Source: Spirometra erinaceieuropaei (taxonomy: Eukaryota; Platyhelminthes; Cestoda; Diphyllobothriidea; Diphyllobothriidae). From it: 64,000 nt of DNA. The DNA lies in the NCBI GenBank assembly GCA_902702965.1, contig CACRXP010000606.1, forward strand, positions 44,862-108,861, written 5' to 3'. Position 1 is the first letter of the stretch. Every line of letters starts with the position of its first letter. The notes beneath the pieces are model-generated. The model was not told the origin of the DNA. It did no database searches and saw nothing but the letters and a program-made list of their open reading frames with translations. Of the stretch, positions 1 to 9,649 are shown piece by piece. A program made the translations under genes and the position numbers.

Positions 1-484
1 ACGGTTTTGCAGTACCACAGTAAATGCCAACTGGAAAAACGTTACTGACAATGGGCCGCGAAATTCTACCTAAGATTGGCCACATTTCGGTATTTACCTT
101 TCTGAATACTGGCAGACCATCGATGGCTAACTGAAGCTCTCTATCGCAACCTGGGTTTACTATATTCTTATTTATAAGTCTACGTAGTTGCCTTTCTAAG
201 CCGACGTGCACATACTCACCGCTACCCATTGGGGCAACCTTCAGATCATAAGCCGCTCCCAAGAGTGTTCTGGGGTCTGCCGGTAGTTTGGGCACAATCG
301 GCTTAGAAATAGTTAACAGGGCTCTTATGGGAGCGTGTGCAATTTTGAAGTCCAGCGTCCATTCACGCAAACGTTTGACGTATATGTCGCCCGAGGCAAC
401 GGCTACGATCTCACGGTTTTGAGCGTCCGAAGACGCTCCTGCATTCGTCGTCAGGACAGTTATTTCTGCCGACGAAGTGGTCAT
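1..484 (-). CDS. Transposase-domain protein, N-terminal part (runs off left edge)
   Basis: Reading the minus strand from ATG at 484 gives 161 uninterrupted codons to the window edge. The protein reads naturally: a LREWTLDFKIAHAPIRALL segment, then LPADPRTLLGA, a GEYVHVGLERQLRRL helix, and a LAIDGLPVF...MWPILG...FPVGIYCGTAKP block. From family knowledge this order (DPRTLL, then I-DGLP-F-K, then W-PILG, then P-F-V-G-I-Y-G--KP) is typical of uncharacterised animal transposase-domain proteins. The Asp of IDGLP is a plausible catalytic residue. The frame stays open upstream to about 560, so the true start is unsure. An overlapping basic ORF (649 to 481, starting MFRQESRSTRLRRIKRYGDE) may be the real N-terminus, joined by an intron or frameshift. 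The rest of the gene lies outside the window. Superfamily not determined. Confidence 0.55.
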   Translation of the reverse strand, partial: MTTSSAEITVLTTNAGASSDAQNREIVAVASGDIYVKRLREWTLDFKIAHAPIRALLTISKPIVPKLPADPRTLLGAAYDLKVAPMGSGEYVHVGLERQLRRLINKNIVNPGCDRELQLAIDGLPVFRKVNTEMWPILGRISRPIVSNVFPVGIYCGTAKP

Positions 485-649
485 GTCCACCAGCATAGGT
501 TGTAAGAGTGCTGAGCGGCCACATAACGTGCTTTGCGACTTTGCGATTTTCGTCTACGTTTCACAGCCTCCACGATTTCCCGGAACTCCTCGTCTCCATA
601 CCTCTTAATACGTCGTAATCGTGTACTCCTGGATTCCTGCCTAAACATG
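481..649 (-). CDS. Basic N-terminal ORF preceding the transposase frame
   Basis: A minus-strand ORF begins MFRQESRSTRLRRIKRYGDE, continues with an Arg/Lys-rich segment (EAVKRRRKSQSRKARYV), and stops at 481, where its TGA overlaps the ATG of the transposase frame. Short basic N-termini are common in this kind of transposase. It may be the first coding segment with a frameshift or unrecognised intron before the main frame. I cannot exclude that it is a chance ORF; an ATG further upstream (876) also keeps this frame open but crosses sequence that looks non-coding. Confidence 0.3.
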
Positions 650-912
650 GTAAAGACAGAAACAGCAGACAAGAGGTTTAAATCAACAATAATAGGTAAG
701 TGCAAGCAATGTGTCACGTCACGCGTTCCACGCCGCTCACGCGAAATAATGGCGCGCCCGCGTGTGCGCGCAATCGTAATGCGACTAAAGTACGGCAGCC
801 AATGAAATTGCAGATTGCACAACCGAGGTAGCCAATTACGTGACAGATACACAAATCTCGATAAATCGCTATTCACTTATATCTACTCGATATCTATTGC
901 TACTAGGGGTAG
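650..912 (-). mobile_element. 5' end of the DNA transposon, shared with 10425-10610
   Basis: The segment around 735-912 recurs at about 10425-10610 in the same orientation: an AATAATGGCG...GCGCGCAAT block, a CAGATTGCA block, a CCAAT...ACGTG/CAGAT block, a TCTCGATAAAT block, and a shared outer end. On the element's strand both copies begin CCCTAGTAGCAATAGATATC, and similarity stops abruptly there. This marks a candidate transposon terminus with promoter-like sequence just upstream of the transposase ORF. The other end of the element is outside the window, so inverted repeats cannot be tested. Confidence 0.5.
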
Positions 913-1405
913 CGAAGTCCCGGAAGAAGGTCCTAGCCGAAACCGAGCTGAACGGAGTCGTTGACATGGAGCAGTCTTCATCAATGCGCAAGGAAAGAAG
1001 AATGGTTAGGTAGGCGATAAGGTAAACTGGGAGAGATGGAAACTGGAAATACACATAAATGTGACCGATTGTACAAACGGGGTGAGCTGCAACAAGGGGT
1101 AACCTGTCTGGATGGAGAGGCTACAGTGACATGCCAACTAAGCAGCCGGTGTTGTACGCATCGCTGCGGGCAACGACAGGGGAGGGCCGAGAGCGATGCC
1201 GACACAAACAGGAAGGGCCACGCGAGTATTACAGTAAGTCGCGTGAAGGAGGGTCGGCGGTATTGAGAGGGAGGAACACCGACCATCTTCACCGACACGC
1301 ATTTATGCCATCGCCATCCCAGTTCCACGCTCCAAAAGTGTCTCATCGTACAAACAACCCTATACAGATCGTGGGACGTGATAAATGGCGCTGGCTGTTG
1401 TAATT
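913..1405 (-). repeat. Dispersed repeat family R, copy 1
   Basis: On the minus strand this matches 47460-47890 and 54195-54530 plus 55365-55530. Shared landmarks are a GTATAGGGTTGTTTG-like start, a TCAATACCRCCGAC block, the pyrimidine-rich CCCGCAGCGATGCGT-like stretch, CGTTTGTACAAT, and finally a TTTCCATCTCYCCC/CCTACCTAAC tail. The unit is at least 500 bp. It holds a 142-codon open frame (1409-981) that shows no protein-like conservation beyond the DNA similarity, so I treat it as non-coding. The transposon at 1-912 abuts its end. No terminal repeats or polymerase III boxes were seen, and its class is unknown. Confidence 0.5.
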
Positions 1406-1429
1406 TCAACCCGGTTAATTCGCACGAAT

Positions 1430-1870
1430 TTCAAACTCCGATAGAGTTGGGTTAAGTTTGGGTGGTGGAATTAGGGTTTGGCATGAGTTCAGTTCATGAT
1501 GAAGTTTGCCGCTGGGTTTTGTCATATGGTTTGGTTAGGGTTAGGGTCGGGGCTTCGGATGGGACCAGGGGTAAGGGCTGGGATTAGCGTTGGGGTTAGA
1601 GATTAGGGTAGAAATTAGTTTTGGGGTTGGGGTTAGGGCTGGGATTAGGGAATAAGGACAGGGTCGGGGTAAGGGTTGTGGATGGGGTCGGAGCCAGTGT
1701 TCAGGTTTATAGTTTGTTAGTGCTCAGTTTTGTGGTTAGGGTTTGCGTTAGACGTAATGCCAGGATTAGGTTTGAGGATGAGGTTAGTACTTGGGGTTAG
1801 GGGTAGGGCTAGGCTTGTGGTCTGGAATATGACTTAGTGTTAAGTTAGAGCTTGGCAGGTATGAGGTTCA
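1430..1870 (+). repeat. Degenerate TTAGGG-like interstitial block
   Basis: G-rich sequence with many GGTTAGGG/GGGATTAGG/GGGTTGGGG variants, denser between 1530 and 1660 and decaying outward. It resembles the animal telomere unit TTAGGG but is not a clean array. Comparable C-rich blocks occur near 17440-17560 and 37570-37800. Confidence 0.55.
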
Positions 1871-2112
1871 TGATAAGGGTTACTGATTGGATAAGTCAAA
1901 CGGTTTGCTAAATGACTTGGTCTAAGCTTGTTGTCAGGTAGTTGTGAGACGATTGATGGATTGTTCAGGCGGCAAAGACCTGGATAAATGGACCTAGCAC
2001 GATTAGAGAGTCGGGATTTCTATTACAATACGAATAATTTCGCTTTTCCTTCCTATAATTTTTTTTTACTTCTTTCCATATCTTGCTTGCTAAATTCTCC
2101 TTTGTCCTTATT
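1871..2112. other. Short unassigned stretch
   Basis: No ORF, repeat match or RNA signal recognised. AT-rich near its right end, where CR1 copy 1 begins. Confidence 0.3.
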
Positions 2113-3875
2113 CAGTCAGTCAGTCAGTCAGCGTATTTGAGGGAAATAGGCTTACGCCTTTGAACTCCCTATTTGTACATAAAAAATCGATAAACAAGCA
2201 AAAATGTGAAGAAATTACAGCATTGAGTGAATGCATACATTGATTCACATATGTCACTAGTCACATGGTTAAAAAGTCACATAGTCCGATTGTTGCTGCA
2301 GCATATATCTGTCAAGGTGACATTTAAATGTCTCCACAGATTGACACATAACAACCGTCTCGGGCAGGTTATTCCACGGTTCCACGACACGGTTGGAGAA
2401 GAAATATTTTCTCACATTCAGTCTACCCTGTGGCACACGTAGCTTGAAGGGATGTCCCCGGAGGTGAGTTGTGGTGGCGAGTTGGAAAAAGTCATCGCAC
2501 CGAAGGGCACAATCCAAGCCGCGCACGATACGGAAAGTTTGTATCATGTCTCCGCGCAACTGCCTATAACTCAGAGGATAGAGATTGAGGTTAGTTAAGC
2601 GGATCTCGTATGGCAGTGCACTTTGACCTCTTACTAATTTTGTGGCTCGCCTCTGCACCCTTTCGAGCAGGTCGTAATCCTGATGCGTCCACGGTCTCCA
2701 GGCCTGAATTGCATAATCGAGGTGGGGCCTTATAAACGTGTCGAAGACTTTGGTGAAGCAGTCTTCATCGAAAACTACGAATGCTCGCTTGATGGCATAT
2801 AGCATTGACGTTGCGGCCTTGGCCGCCTTACAGCATTGTGTAGAAGGCTTTAGGCTGTCTGCAACCCAAACTCCGAGATCTTTCTGAGTTTCTGCTTCTC
2901 GGAGTGGCATTCCGTTCAGATGGTATTGCCGCGTACCAGGGCTCTGATTTCCGAGGCGCAGAATGGTGCATTTGTTCAAATTGAAGGACAAGAGCCATCT
3001 GCGGGACCACTCGTCCAACCGACAAAGATTTTCTTGGAAGTTGGTCTCATCGGCAGCATTCTGGATGACTTTCCAGATTTTTATGTCATCCGCAAACATG
3101 GCACAATCACAGTCCAACCCATCTACGCAATCATTGATGAACAAGAGAAAGAGAGTTGGTCCGAGCACCGAGCCTTGTGGGACCCCACTCTCTATAAATG
3201 TGCGCCTTGATTGCTGTTGTTCTACGCAGACAATTTGGGAGCGGCCGACAAGGAAATTTTCGATCCATTTGAGAAGTTTGCCACCGATGCCCATAATTCT
3301 CAACTTGTGTAGGAGACGCTGGTGCGGAACACTGTCAAACGCCTTCCGGAAATCAATATAGGCAACATGCACGGTGTGTTTTGCGTCCAGTGCTCGTGTC
3401 CAACTTTGCATTGTGTATAGCAAGTTCGTAACACATGATCTTCCCCTACGGAAACCATATTGTGCATTGGACAAGAGGTTGTGGGTTTCCAAGTAAGCCA
3501 TCAACTCCTTTTTGATGGTTTTCTCCATCACTTTGCAGCAGATTGATGTCAGACTGACGGGTCTGTAGTTTGTCGCCTGAGCACGACTTCCGCTTTTGTA
3601 AAGGGGTGTAATGTGGACCGTCTTCCAGTCTGTGGGAAGAATTCCAGCATCAAACGATTTTTGGCACAGAAAGGATAGTGGCTGGGGCAGCTGTTGGGCA
3701 AGCTCAGAGAGCAGCTTTGCTGGAATCTCGTCCGGACCGGGAGATTTACATTCCTTCAAGCTTTTTAGTTCTTTCAAAATCGCTTCTTCTTGAACCACAA
3801 TATTTTCCATAGTGGGATCTCTCATGTTCTCAGAATTAGATGGGGTAAAGTCCGCTTCTCTTGTGAAAACGGATC
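2113..3875 (-). mobile_element. CR1/Jockey-like non-LTR retrotransposon, copy 1 (5' truncated)
   Basis: The element runs on the minus strand from a truncated 5' end near 3875 to a 3' end marked by a (TCAG)n tail at 2113-2131. Its 3' UTR carries the motif GGGAGTTCAAAGGCGTAAGC followed by CCTATTTCCCTCAAATA, also found at the ends of copies 2 and 3. Short 3' microsatellite tails and 5' truncation are characteristic of CR1-type elements integrating by target-primed reverse transcription. No convincing target-site duplication was found. A decayed copy of a related element lies immediately beyond 3925 in the opposite orientation. Confidence 0.85.
2269..3825 (-). CDS. Reverse transcriptase of CR1-like element, copy 1
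   Basis: This 518-aa frame is uninterrupted. It opens with the pre-RT motif KSPGPDEIPAKLL, then the RT blocks: ITPLYKSGSRAQATNYRPVS, QYGFRRGRSC, the catalytic-Asp block VAYIDFRKAFDSVPHQRLL, SGVPQGSVLGPTLFLLFIND and FADDIKIWK. A C-terminal domain with RPHLDYAIQAW, ERVQRRATKLV and the usual NVRKYFFSNRVVEPWNNLP ending follows. All catalytic Asp residues (IDF, FADD) are present. The endonuclease domain and ORF1 are missing through 5' truncation, so it is probably not autonomous. Met 3825 is simply the first Met; the frame enters from the truncated end. Confidence 0.85.
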   Translation of the reverse strand: MRDPTMENIVVQEEAILKELKSLKECKSPGPDEIPAKLLSELAQQLPQPLSFLCQKSFDAGILPTDWKTVHITPLYKSGSRAQATNYRPVSLTSICCKVMEKTIKKELMAYLETHNLLSNAQYGFRRGRSCVTNLLYTMQSWTRALDAKHTVHVAYIDFRKAFDSVPHQRLLHKLRIMGIGGKLLKWIENFLVGRSQIVCVEQQQSRRTFIESGVPQGSVLGPTLFLLFINDCVDGLDCDCAMFADDIKIWKVIQNAADETNFQENLCRLDEWSRRWLLSFNLNKCTILRLGNQSPGTRQYHLNGMPLREAETQKDLGVWVADSLKPSTQCCKAAKAATSMLYAIKRAFVVFDEDCFTKVFDTFIRPHLDYAIQAWRPWTHQDYDLLERVQRRATKLVRGQSALPYEIRLTNLNLYPLSYRQLRGDMIQTFRIVRGLDCALRCDDFFQLATTTHLRGHPFKLRVPQGRLNVRKYFFSNRVVEPWNNLPETVVMCQSVETFKCHLDRYMLQQQSDYVTF

Positions 3876-3924
3876 CTTCCTAGTTGTCAAGTAGAAGGAA
3901 CAGACACCAAATCTCCATTATAAG

Positions 3925-5035
3925 TGCTACCAATGGCGTTGGAATTGCTGATAGTAGGGATAAACCTGCGTATTTTTTTAGTTTTTCCAGCCAGTCTGCA
4001 TAAACATGGCATGGTTCCTTCCTCCTTATACAGGATAACTGACGGCCCCATGCATAAGCAATAAACGATTTTCAGAATATCGTATCCGAAAAGAATTAGG
4101 CTCATTGAATTAATCGAAGTCTCCAGGACCAGACGAGATTCCACTTAAGCTTCTCTAAGAACTTTCCACGTAACTTCTTATGCCTCTTTCGATGCTCTTT
4201 CAAACGTCGTTTGACACCAGGGTACTCCCTATCGATTGAAAGCTGGGGTATATAACTCCGCTATGCAAAGGCGGTAGCAGAACTTCTGCGACATATTACA
4301 GGCCCATAAACCTGACAGGCGTTCTCTTCAATGTTATGGGGAGGATCATAAAGATTGAATTGGTGCAGCTCTGGAAGTCCACTACTTGCTATCGAACTAC
4401 CAACACGGGTTCCGGAAGGGAAGGTCCGGTGCGACAAACTTACTGCAATCTCTGCAGAGCAGGACCCGAGCTCTTGACGAGAGGCACACGGTTCACATCA
4501 AATTAACTTCCTGAAAATTATCCAAAACTTTCTTGTGGGTCGGCACCAGGGAGAATCAGATCTTACTCGAGTCAAGAGTGATGTTCCCCAGGATATAGTA
4601 CTGGGACCCACTTTGTTCCTAATATTTGTGGACAATCATGCAAGAGCTTTGAACTGTAAAATAGCCATTTTTTGCTGACGACATTAAAATAAGAATCCTG
4701 ATCCGGGGTCCTGCCGACAAAGATAGACTTAAAATGGACTTAAAGCGGTTGGAGAAGTGGTCCACCTGTTAGCTCATGTGGTTCAACAACAGCATTCGTA
4801 GTGTAAAGGGATTGGGCTAGAGCCTGGCCTTTAAGGACTTTCATAAATTCGCTACCACGATCAACCTCCGATGTCACCCGTTAAAGCTGCGCCCGCAGCA
4901 GGCAAGGCTGAATGTGCGGAAGTTCTCCTTTTCTGCCCGAGTGGGCAAGCCATGGAATGCCCTCCTCGCGCATGTTTTGATGGCACCATCGATACAATGC
5001 TTGAAAAGAAATCTTGACATATTTATTCATTAAAA
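3925..5035 (+). pseudogene. Decayed CR1-like RT relic, opposite orientation to copy 1
   Basis: Forward-strand fragments in shifting frames match the same protein family. They are SATNGVGIADSRDKPAYFF (the pre-RT linker), SPGPDEIPLKLL near 4120, ITPLCKGGSR near 4255, a TYYRPINLTGVL-like block, TGSGREGPVRQTYCNL near 4410, a GPTLFLIFVDN-like block near 4610, an ADDIKI block near 4675, and a C-terminal RCHPLKLRPQQARLNVRKF end near 4875-4925. Several stops and frameshifts show it is dead. It is much older than copy 1, which sits head-to-head beside it. Confidence 0.7.
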
Positions 5036-5524
5036 TGAATAAGAACAATGAAAGGCCGATACCAACCCCTGAGGTTCACGCTCAATTCGTCACAACATTA
5101 TGGGCCTTTTTAAATTATTTCAACTCACGTGCTATTCTGTACAACGCGCCTAATTTTACGTTGCAAATAGGCCACTCAGAGGTTCACGTCTATTTCCCTC
5201 AATTACGTGAATTTAACTGAACACCCAGCTGTAATCTCGAATGCGTCGGGCAGAATGAGGCAGGGTGGTTGCTAGGCAGACATAATGAAACGGGAATAAT
5301 AGGTTGTGTTTCATGCTCCAACACTTTGCAGCCTATTTCGAAGTCGTCATTCTGAGGTATCGTGCCGTTGTGAGTCTGCAAAGAGCGTGGATGATTAAAA
5401 ATTTTATTTCAAATTCCACATTTCCTGACGGTTTGGAAACCATCCGATTAGTAATATGTCAACAACCCTTAGAGAAATTGTGTGATAAAAGACTGCAGAC
5501 GGTCAAGTAGTCCGAGAAAATGTT
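5036..5524. other. Unassigned stretch
   Basis: Short ORFs occur on both strands but none resembles a known family or shows codon bias. No repeat match was noticed within the window. Confidence 0.3.
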
Positions 5525-6470
5525 CCGTTGTTACTGGAAATACAACTGGGAGTGTATGAGTCGCGGATTGAGGAGTAGGCCGTCTGTTCGGTAGTCGACG
5601 TGGATCCCGAGCGATTCGTCACGGTTGGTGTCAATCAGCATGGCAGAGAACATGAGACTGAAGGGGGTACGCGTGAGGACGCAGCCATGCCTCAATCTAG
5701 TGGTTACTGTCAATGCCTATGAGACGGTTCAATTGTCTGTGACGCGGGCCATCATGCCACCGCGGAGGTGATGCACCATCTGGGTGAATCGTTCGGGACA
5801 GCCAAATTTCTGCAAGATTTTCCGCAGTCCATCGCGATTCACCGTGTATTAGGCCTTCGTTAGATCCACAAAGGTAGAATATGGGTGGGTCAGTATTTCC
5901 GGTCACTTCTCCTGAAGTTTGCGGGCGACAAAGATCATGTCCGTGGTCCCACGATGGCGGCGGAAACTGTACTGGTTTTCCAGAAGGACATCCTGTTTCG
6001 GATGGTCGTTTAGCCGGCTAAGAAAAATGAGAGCGAAGATTTTCCCGGCGATGTTTGACTGGCAGATGCCTCGGTGTTTGTCACAGATTGACGACTCCCG
6101 CTCCACCAGTAGCGATGAACGATTGAGGCGTCATTAAAATCCTGAGGGACTTCCCCTTGACGCCACATCTCCTGGAAGATCGCCGTAAGATGATCCGCAA
6201 TTTGGTGGCCACCGTGCCTGTATATCTCAGCATCGATCACGTCCGATTCGCGCGCTTTCCCGCTGGACGGCTGTTGCGCGGCCTTGATGGTTTCGTGCAG
6301 AAAGGGTGTTTGGTCGAGACCCACGTCGGTCTTTACCTGGACCAGACGGCCGCTGACGCCGTCTAAGATGGTGGAGAGGCGGTTAAGGACGATTCTGAAG
6401 TTATCGGCCTATCGCAGCAGAATTTGTGTCTTCGCAGTTAGTAGGGTACTTCTGTCGGCTTATCGGAGAG
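5525..6470 (-). pseudogene. RTE/Jockey-like RT relic with frameshifts
   Basis: Minus-strand pieces in successive frames align end to end with one RT. In order they are HETIKAAQQPSSGKA with IYRHGGHQIADHLTAIFQEM (6324-6010), a KHRGICQSNIAGKIFALIFL and QYSFRRHRGTTDMIF piece (6106-5903), the palm region around 5870-5740, and PFSLMFSAMLIDTNRDESLG (5713-5531). These blocks belong to a non-LTR RT family distinct from the CR1 copies. Frame changes at about 6100, 5905 and 5700 make it a pseudogene. Relatives occur at 24600-25600 and 34985-35345. Confidence 0.7.
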
Positions 6471-6489
6471 TCGCTTATAATAATGCTTG

Positions 6490-6965
6490 TATTAAATGCC
6501 ACATTACAGGCATTGTCAGAGAAAGATTAACGCAAATCCGGCCAGCAGTGTAAAACTCCTGATAAAGAAATAAAGAGAATGGTCTTTCTTAAAGTTTGGG
6601 GGTTTCAGGAGGAAAAAACTGCTGCACATAAAATGACGACAGTCAAAATAGGGAGGGGCAACTGCATCGGATAGTTTTAGTCTCCATTTTTTATCATGAA
6701 GTTGGGACTGGATCAAACAGAGGCACTGAAGAACAGCTGTCACTGTTGACTGAATAAATTGTCCCTGGTGAGACCGATCGTGGGGATTAGAGACCACGAA
6801 CGCCATTGCTACGGTAGATAAGATCGTTATATTCAGCGCTCAAAATTTAGGCGAGTTTTTCTTAATGCAAAAAACAGTAATAGTTCTCTGTGATAAAGAA
6901 TAATCTTGCAGAATTTTCACACTCCTTGGTAATTTATTCCAAATAGCAATTTTGTTCACAGAACA
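6490..6965 (-). mobile_element. 3' end of another non-LTR element (C-terminus plus 3' UTR)
   Basis: From 6965 to 6850 the minus strand reads a typical RT C-terminus (IAIWNKLPRSVKILQDYSL). The following 360 bases to about 6490 are the 3' UTR. That 3' UTR matches the sequence nested in CR1 copy 3 at 46871-47260: ATGGCGTTCGTGGTCTCT, GGTCTCACCAG, CAGTTTTTTCCTCCTGA, AGGAGTTTTACACTGCTGG and GACAATGCCTGTAA blocks all appear in the same order. The pairing identifies both as copies of one family. Confidence 0.6.
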
Positions 6966-6984
6966 GAACCAACATAGCTAACGG

Positions 6985-7560
6985 CATGTGCCTAGAAAAC
7001 TCTTTTCAATCCTTCTCGAGAATGGTTTATTCCTGATCATTCGAAAACTTCTGCTATCATTTCAGTATTTAAATGCGGCTGTCGTTCTGAAGGTCAAAAT
7101 AATCGAAGTGTTCTTAAAACGCTCTCTCTTGCCAAACACATCGAAATATTATTGTCATGATAATTACGGACTGGTGCATAGCTAATAAAGTTGTTAGCTC
7201 TTCCCAACATGGCTTAGTACCCGATCGTTCTTGTGAATAGTGTCATATATCGTTTATCAATTTGTTAACTTCTCTTCGTAATGATCATTTGTCTAATCGT
7301 AAACAAAAGGTTTTAATTAGATCTTCATTTTCCGATGAGGGCCCTATTGTAATCGGTGTCCTGCAAGGTCCCGTTATAGGTCCTACTTTGTTCCTGTTGT
7401 ACATAAATTATATCTCGTCGACAGTTAAACATTCTCAATCATTTATTTATGCTGACAAGCTCAATGGTGTATATTCCTTCAATAAATATACGACCCTTCA
7501 TTGCCTGGAGCAAACCCATGCTAATTGCTTGCTTCCTCAGCTTGGAGCTCAAAATGGCTA
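6985..7560 (+). pseudogene. Non-LTR RT relic
   Basis: Forward-strand fragments carry RT motifs out of frame: a P-DHSKTSAIISVFKCGCRS block near 7035 (the 'TPLYKSG' equivalent), then LTSLRNDHLSNRKQKVLIRS, GVLQGPVIGPTLFLLYINYI (7342-7416) and FIYADKLNG, where the catalytic YADD has become YADK. Stops separate the pieces. A similar relic lies at 50220-50400. Confidence 0.6.
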
Positions 7561-7584
7561 ATGGAATTGTCTCCTGAAGAAGGA

Positions 7585-8184
7585 GACACGGCCCGCCGTT
7601 ACACTTGCATTTAAAGCTTTTCAAACTACAAGCCGTATACTTCCCGCGTACGGAAGTCCTTACATTTGTCCACGGTATTATGAGGAGACTATACGGGGTT
7701 CATAAAATTCAGTAGTGGGTTTGAGCCATCTTGTTAATTTTACGAGTCATATTGGTAAATGCAGAAACATGACGTTTTATGAACGGCCATTTCAGGTTAT
7801 TAAAAATCTCGCAATGAGAAACTTTTTGAAAGCCGAATTATACCTTTCCTTCGAGTATAAAATTGGAAAAAGACGTAATTTTCTACCGAATGAGCAAAAT
7901 AATAAATATATATATATTTTCTATGAAATATAATTGAATATTTAAGGGCATCGAAAATCTATGAGGAAAATTCATGCTACACAAGCAGTCATTTTTTACA
8001 AAGTCTGGTTTTTGCATGTAGCCCGTGAGAAATTCGTTCGAAGGTCGGCATTATCTGGTAACTGAATTATTATAGAATTATGCTGTACAATTATTAGTTA
8101 TACAGCCCTACTTAATTAATCCTATTGAAAAGAAAACGCATTTCGGAATTTCTGTTGACATTTCATGAGTTAGCCCACGCATTG
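7585..8184. mobile_element. Long-TIR TA-flanked element, copy b (left truncated)
   Basis: Matches the central and right part of the element defined at 14981-15969: the CCGTATACTT..CCGCGTACGG palindromic core, TTCATAAAATTCAGTAGTGG, TCGAGTATAAAATTGGAAA, and the right terminal repeat ending CATGAGTTAGCCCACGCATTG followed by TA. The left terminal repeat is absent. It sits 37 bases left of copy a. No coding capacity. Confidence 0.65.
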
Positions 8185-8221
8185 TACAATTCAAGCCAGA
8201 CCTCGCAGTCATCCCAGTGTA

Positions 8222-8918
8222 CAGTAGGTGTGCTAACTCATGAAATGTTAACCAAAATTCTGAAATGTGTTTTCGTTTCGAAGGAAGGGTATACTTCGGT
8301 TTTCAAAAACTTTCCCTATTCCCGAGCAGTTTGGGACCCGACCTGCCATTACACTTGTCTTCAGGGTTTCCAAGCTACAGCCGTATATTTTCCGCGTACG
8401 GAAAACCATACAGTTCTCTACGATCTTCAGGGGAGACCAAATGGGGTTTATAAAATTTAGCAGTGGATTTGAACCATATTGTAAACTTTACGGGCAACAT
8501 AGTAAATGCATAGTTACTATGTTTTATGAACCGGCATTTCATGGTAATAAAAAGCTCATAATTAGAAAATTTAAAAAAAAATCGAAGTATACCCTTTCTT
8601 CGAGTATAAAATTAGAATAATACGTAATTTTCTACCGAATGAGCAAAATAGTGAATATTTTATGCAGGTTTTCTATGAAATATAATAAAACTTTTAAGGA
8701 CATCAAAAATCGATGGGAAACATTCATGCCCCTTAAGTAGTCATTCCTTACAGTGTGTGGTTTTTGCATGCAGCCGGAAAGAAGTTCGTTCGAAAGCCAA
8801 CATCCCGAGGATTTGTGCTGTACGATGATTAATTTTAAACCCTCCTTAGATAATTTTTTCGAAAGGAAAACGCATTTCAGAATTTCGGTTGACATTACAT
8901 GAGTTAGCACACCCACTG
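8222..8918. mobile_element. Long-TIR TA-flanked element, copy a (complete ends)
   Basis: Left end CAGTAGGTGTGCTAACTCAT and right end, read inward, CAGTGGGTGTGCTAACTCAT form an inverted repeat of about 60 bp. Each end is flanked by TA (8220-8221, 8919-8920). A TA duplication with CAGT termini is typical of the Tc1/mariner superfamily, so it is probably a non-autonomous derivative of that type. It is 697 bp long. Compared with 14981-15969, most of the left terminal repeat (about 280 bp) has been deleted internally. ORFs inside shift frame between copies and are not genes. Confidence 0.75.
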
Positions 8919-8939
8919 TATGTTTGTATGTGGAGTGGT

Positions 8940-9460
8940 CGACTGGTAAGCTGATAGTCAAGATCAATGGCGCCTTCTTAATATGACCTCTATGGCATTC
9001 TCCGAGCAGGTTATCCTCTTTGTGTGAAATCCTAGGGTCCTGTATGTCACGCGCAGTTGGCTCTGTAGCTCTGTCAACGACAAATATCCAACCTCTGCAT
9101 CGGAAAGCTAGTCGGCTCGCATAGTGGACGGACACCTGGAAGTGGGAAGAGAGGGAGAGAGAAGTCGACTCTCCCAGCGCGCCTTGCTTACTGTAAACAA
9201 TCTGACATGCTTTCCAGCTATCTTAATTGGCTAAAATCTGTAACTGGGGAGGCTGTCAGCAGTCGGGATAGCCCGGTTCTTCGCTCAGGACGGAGAGTCA
9301 GACTGCATTGGGTCCTTGTTAATGTAAGCCTATGGCACTCCTACTCGGTTGGGCTCCGATTCGCCTCCTTTCTTGTTCTGTGAAATTCTGGTCCTATTTG
9401 CTCTGACCGGCGGTGTGTGACACACGCAAATGGCCTGTTTAGGCTTGTCAATCCATACGC
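8940..9460. repeat. Two loosely similar segments, unassigned
   Basis: Segments near 8970-9045 and 9320-9400 share a TAAT..(A/G)CCTATGGCA start, then a TGTGAAAT(T)C and GGTCCT block. They look like diverged copies of one repeat. No coding sequence is recognised. Confidence 0.25.
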
Positions 9461-9479
9461 TCGACCCCGCCTCCCGGTT

Positions 9480-9625
9480 GCTACCTTGACAACAGGCGCA
9501 TGCGAGTGAAGGCAGAGAGGTTGCGATGGATGCGGCGCAAGTCTATTATCACCGTGACCTAATTCACGGGCAGACCACCATCCTTGAGCCTGCCATGCTG
9601 GGGGGCACATTACGAACAGCGTCGA
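9480..9625 (+). repeat. Small dispersed repeat Q, copy 1 (diverged)
   Basis: Resembles 14218-14345, 34688-34866 and 41860-42045 in the blocks GATGCKGCGCAAGTCT, ATCACY, and the GTGGACATYGTC region. This is the most diverged copy. The copies share a GGTCCAGGYGGGGA-like left part preceded by a CTTGACA motif. Possibly a SINE-like unit, but no clear A and B boxes were seen. Confidence 0.35.
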
Positions 9626-9649
9626 AACCAATAGAAGCGAAGAGACGAG

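Noticed and set aside
1430..1870. Possible chromosome end
   Set aside because: The TTAGGG-like DNA is degenerate, lies between other repeats, and has dispersed relatives; not an array.
2920..3361. Antisense ORFs inside the CR1 copies (also 45705-46146)
   Set aside because: They lie wholly antisense to the RT gene and are conserved only because the element is.
8125..8620. Three overlapping ORFs that might suggest a gene
   Set aside because: They fall in the inverted-repeat element, and frames are not kept between copies.
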